Source of the DNA: SCUN01 sp964343975
GTDB lineage: Bacteria > Acidobacteriota > Vicinamibacteria > Vicinamibacterales > SCN-69-37
Length of the DNA: 64,000 bases
NCBI GenBank assembly: GCA_964343975.1
Contig: CAYFLU010000001.1
Location: 22,274-86,273, forward strand
Direction of reading: 5' to 3'
The notes under the pieces are model-generated. The model saw only the letters and a list, made by a program, of their open reading frames with translations, did not search any database and was not told the origin of the DNA. Position numbers and translations under genes: made by a program. Positions 61,389-64,000 of the stretch are shown here, one piece after another; within the stretch, counting starts at the first letter, position 1, and every line of letters starts with the position of its first letter.

Positions 61389-62573
61389 TCACCACTCGAA
61401 CGGCACGAGGCTGCCGCCGCGGATCACCGACAACCACACGTGATGGCTGCCCTGATGTTCGGTGCGGCTGTACGTGAGCGGTACGCCGATGCCCACATCC
61501 AGCATGCCGGCCTGCTCGAAGGCATCCACGATGGCTTCACGGGTCAGTTCACCGCGCACGCGTCGCGCCGCCTCGACGAACGTCTTCGCCAGCAGGAACC
61601 CTTCAAGGGAGATGAACTCCGGCGCGATCTCGGGTGACGTGCGCTTCATCGCCTGGCGATACTCGACAACGCCCGGCAGATCCGACGACGGGTGGGGCAC
61701 AACCTGCGTCACGATCACGCCGTCGCCGTCTTTGCCGAGCGCCTCGGTCAGTGCGGCCGCGCCGACGAACGACACGCTCAGGAAGGTCGCGTTCGGCACC
61801 ACCTGCTTGGCCAGCTTCACGAATTTCGCGGTGGCCGCGTAAGCGCCCACCATGATGATCGCGCGCGGCCGCACTTTCGCCTGCACGATCTCGAGCACGG
61901 CATCTTCCACATCGAGCGTGCCGCGTTCGTACCGGCCGTGTGTGGGCGTGCCCTGCGGGAATCCCAGTTCACGAATCGCCTGCATCGCGCCGGCGAACCC
62001 GGAGTCGCCGTAGCCATCCTTCTGCGTGAAGAAGGCGATCTGTTCCGGCTTGATGCCGCGTTTGACGAGACCGCGCACCATCACGCCGGTTTCTTCGGCG
62101 TAGCTCGCGCGGAAATTGATCACGTACCGGTCGGGCGGCTGCTTGCGCAGCACATCCGCTCCGGTGAAGGCGCCGAAGAACAGCACCTTGCGCTCCATCG
62201 CGATCGGCGCGGCGACACCGGCGCCGGCCGTGCCGACATTGCCCACGACCGCGACGACCTTCTCGCGATCGATGAGGCGCATCATGTTGTCTTTCACCGG
62301 ATCGGCCTGGTAGGAGTCGTCGAGCGCCACGAGGCGTACGGGCCGTCCCCCGATGCCGCCGCGCTCATTGACGAGGCGCAGGAACGCCTCGATGCCTCGG
62401 CGGACGCCGCGGCCGAGTTGTGCCGACGGCCCACTCAACGCTGCGGAAATGCCGATGACGATCTCGGACGCCGGTGTACCCGACAGCGGCGTGGCCAGGC
62501 CCACCGCGACCACGAGCGCGGCGGCCACGAGGGCCGCATGCACACCACGACGGAACGCACCGCGTTGAGTCAT
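61389..62573 (-). CDS. Type-I periplasmic binding protein (branched-chain amino acid-like)
   Basis: A 394-residue protein with a signal peptide (about 1-35). Peripla_BP_6 signatures: EIVIGISAALSGPSAQLGRG, IEAFLRLVNERGGIGGRPVRLVALDDSY, VVAVVGNVGTAGAGVAAPI and the later ASYAEETGVMVRGLVKRGIKPEQIAFFTQKDGYGDSGFAG. No ABC permease or ATPase is nearby. Its start ATG overlaps the stop of the preceding Cache/channel-like gene by one base (TGATG), so it probably supplies ligand to that protein rather than to a transporter; this is inference. Confidence 0.85.
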   Translation of the reverse strand: MTQRGAFRRGVHAALVAAALVVAVGLATPLSGTPASEIVIGISAALSGPSAQLGRGVRRGIEAFLRLVNERGGIGGRPVRLVALDDSYQADPVKDNMMRLIDREKVVAVVGNVGTAGAGVAAPIAMERKVLFFGAFTGADVLRKQPPDRYVINFRASYAEETGVMVRGLVKRGIKPEQIAFFTQKDGYGDSGFAGAMQAIRELGFPQGTPTHGRYERGTLDVEDAVLEIVQAKVRPRAIIMVGAYAATAKFVKLAKQVVPNATFLSVSFVGAAALTEALGKDGDGVIVTQVVPHPSSDLPGVVEYRQAMKRTSPEIAPEFISLEGFLLAKTFVEAARRVRGELTREAIVDAFEQAGMLDVGIGVPLTYSRTEHQGSHHVWLSVIRGGSLVPFEW

Positions 62574-64000
62574 CAATAGAACACCAGCACGGTGAGCACC
62601 AAGAGCGCCGTCAGGATGGCCGGCCAATACAGCAGCTTCGGCCACAGATGCTCGCGATGCTCGATGCGCGGAAAGTAGCCGGGATACGCGTTGGTGAGGT
62701 TGACGAGGGCCACGCACACAATCGCGCCGTACAGCACGAAGTAGAAGTATTCGATGTACGAAATGCTCGAACTCGCCAGGCGACGACGGAGATCGAGTTC
62801 GGAGAGGATGCCGACGAAGAACAAGCCGGAGAACGCCGACAGGATCTGCACGACATTTCCGCGCGTGCTCTCGCGCACCAGGAGCAACAGTGAGAACACC
62901 ATGAACGAGGCCACGGTCAGCGGCAGAAGCGATGAGAACACCGGCTCGAGAATCTTGCGATTCAGCACGATGTTGAACGACAGCTCGTTGGCGGTGTCGC
63001 TGTTGCTGCCCGCCGCACCGAACGACGTGCTGCGCGCCGTCATGTCGTTCGTGAACTGGGTCCGTTCCACATTCCAGCCCGGGAGAATCAGATTCTTCTC
63101 GATGCCCGGCCTCGCGAGCGGATGGAAGATCCGATACGCGTCCAGATCTGGCAGCAGGATCACGCCTTTTTCAATATCGGCGTGCCACACCCGCAACTGG
63201 AACGTCTGCTGATCGAGCGGATACTTGGCGAAATCAAAGCTCTGGCGGATGGTGGCCTTGATTGTCCAGCCGATCGTGTCGGCGTCGCCTTCGCTGCGGC
63301 GGAACGACTCCTTGATGGTCGAGTCGGCCGCGTCGGGCAGCGTGAACGCGCGGGCAATCGACGCGGGGATGTTCTTCGCGTAGCGCTGCCAAACATACCC
63401 GGTCACCAGCACATTGGTCGGACTGGCCACATCCAGCGTCTGGATGTACACGCCGGTCGGCACGAAGTACGGCAGCGTGCCCCGCGTCGTGAGCGAGGTC
63501 TTGGTCGTGACGAGCCGGAACTGACGCACGCTCGTCGTGTTCGCAAAGATGGTTTGTTCCTGCGTGCGCGGCAGTGTGGACGCATAGCCTTCGCGCCACA
63601 GGCAGCCGATGCCGATGACGAAGAGCACCGTCGTGGCCAGGACGCCCTGCCACAGCATGGGCAACGAGCCGTCGTAACGCCGCACGAATGCCATCAGCAG
63701 CAACGTGGTGGCAAAAGCGAGCGCGGCCAACGTGGCCCGCATCTGCGGACGACGGAAGAGGCGTCCGCCCGCGGTTTCTTCCTTGAAGAAGACGACGCCA
63801 ACCGTCCAGCCGGTGGCCGGGACCGGCTCCGAGAACACCCAGCTGGGTTCGCCCGTCACGGGATCGACCACGTGTTCGATCACCGCGGCCTTGCCCGTAT
63901 GCAGCGTGTTGAACATGCCCCGGACCGCATCGCGACGCGCCGGCCCGGCATCGATGCCGATGCGGTCGGCCTGCTCGGTGCCGAAGGGATGCGAGATCAC
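62573..64000 (-). CDS. Cache domain plus pentameric ligand-gated channel-like membrane protein, N-terminus missing
   Basis: The frame is open at the window edge, and 475 residues are visible. Residues 1-75 look like the end of a Cache sensor (AVIEHVVDPVTGEPSWVFSEPV, ATGWTVGVVFFKEE). Two membrane helices follow (88-106, 116-134), then a beta-sandwich-like domain (150-350) containing FDFAKYPLDQQTFQLRVW with Pro261, the Pro-loop signature of Cys-loop-type receptors. Four helices at 353-375 (SSLLPLTVASFMVF), 382-402, 414-436 and 455-475 match the M1-M4 layout of those channels. Function would be a ligand-gated channel or a non-conducting relative. Medium confidence. Confidence 0.6.
   Translation of the reverse strand: MISHPFGTEQADRIGIDAGPARRDAVRGMFNTLHTGKAAVIEHVVDPVTGEPSWVFSEPVPATGWTVGVVFFKEETAGGRLFRRPQMRATLAALAFATTLLLMAFVRRYDGSLPMLWQGVLATTVLFVIGIGCLWREGYASTLPRTQEQTIFANTTSVRQFRLVTTKTSLTTRGTLPYFVPTGVYIQTLDVASPTNVLVTGYVWQRYAKNIPASIARAFTLPDAADSTIKESFRRSEGDADTIGWTIKATIRQSFDFAKYPLDQQTFQLRVWHADIEKGVILLPDLDAYRIFHPLARPGIEKNLILPGWNVERTQFTNDMTARSTSFGAAGSNSDTANELSFNIVLNRKILEPVFSSLLPLTVASFMVFSLLLLVRESTRGNVVQILSAFSGLFFVGILSELDLRRRLASSSISYIEYFYFVLYGAIVCVALVNLTNAYPGYFPRIEHREHLWPKLLYWPAILTALLVLTVLVFY

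Overview
The window is 64 kb of GC-rich bacterial chromosome, very probably from an uncultured member of the Acidobacteriota (Vicinamibacteria-like). The basis is the gene content rather than any marker gene: a cytochrome-type DUF1587/1592/1588/1585 protein next to a DUF1552 protein, PQQ dehydrogenases with Gly/Arg/Ala-rich inserts, large secreted carboxypeptidase-regulatory-like proteins, a TonB receptor with an N-terminal peptidase-regulatory-like fold, and a Ser/Thr kinase with a long membrane tail. One run of 100 Ns (45010-45109) is flanked by an identical 55-base sequence on both sides. This suggests a short-read scaffold, probably metagenomic.

Layout. 1-2.1 kb: a truncated DUF1028 protein divergent from a TPR/thioredoxin protein. 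2.1-10 kb: a long leftward run, comprising an ECF sigma factor with two small membrane proteins, housekeeping and hypothetical genes (SDR, trmL, YdeI-like, DUF1801, NTF2-like), then a tightly packed set of EVE protein, P-loop NTPase, Fsr-type exporter, methyltransferase and VapBC toxin-antitoxin pair, with an operator palindrome at its head. 10-16 kb: two tandem paralogous secreted proteins, then chromate transporter, methyltransferase and UbiA-like membrane protein. 16.3-18.5 kb: a rare bacterial protein with two PARP-type zinc fingers, and prfC. 18.5-30 kb: a catabolic and secretion region (GH43, DUF1592-DUF1552-ankyrin-PQQ sugar dehydrogenase, TonB receptor). 30-31 kb: ArsR-SRPBCC pair and tRNA-Gln. 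31-41 kb: a frameshifted propeller sensor, DsbD, TlpA-like protein, ABC exporter, and a gluconate-dehydrogenase-type gamma subunit with its GMC oxidoreductase. 41-47 kb: histidine kinase, gapped Ser/Thr kinase, AlkA-like glycosylase, chlorite-dismutase-like protein. 47-51 kb: an arsenic operon (arsM-arsC-acr3) that runs into gltX, with divergent arsR. 51-58 kb: DUF6544-like protein, tRNA-Ser, mscL, two overlapping CNNM/CorC paralogues, M13 peptidase, ctaA. 58-64 kb: PQQ alcohol dehydrogenase with a c-type cytochrome, then a type-I periplasmic binding protein overlapping a Cache plus pentameric-channel-like protein cut by the window edge.

Gene-expression style. Neighbouring genes are very often joined by four-base stop/start overlaps (ATGA or GTGA). 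Many first genes of transcription units have no Shine-Dalgarno but carry a TANNNT hexamer 5-9 bases before the start codon, which suggests frequent leaderless transcripts. There are no rRNA genes, CRISPR arrays, insertion sequences or recognisable prophage genes. No intergenic stretch exceeds 300 bases; the largest (30855-31040) holds a hairpin and a partial copy of a tRNA 3' end.

The strongest candidates for something new are the Cache/pentameric-channel-like gene with its overlapping binding-protein gene at the right edge, the double PARP-finger protein, and the VapBC-headed EVE/NTPase/exporter/methyltransferase operon.
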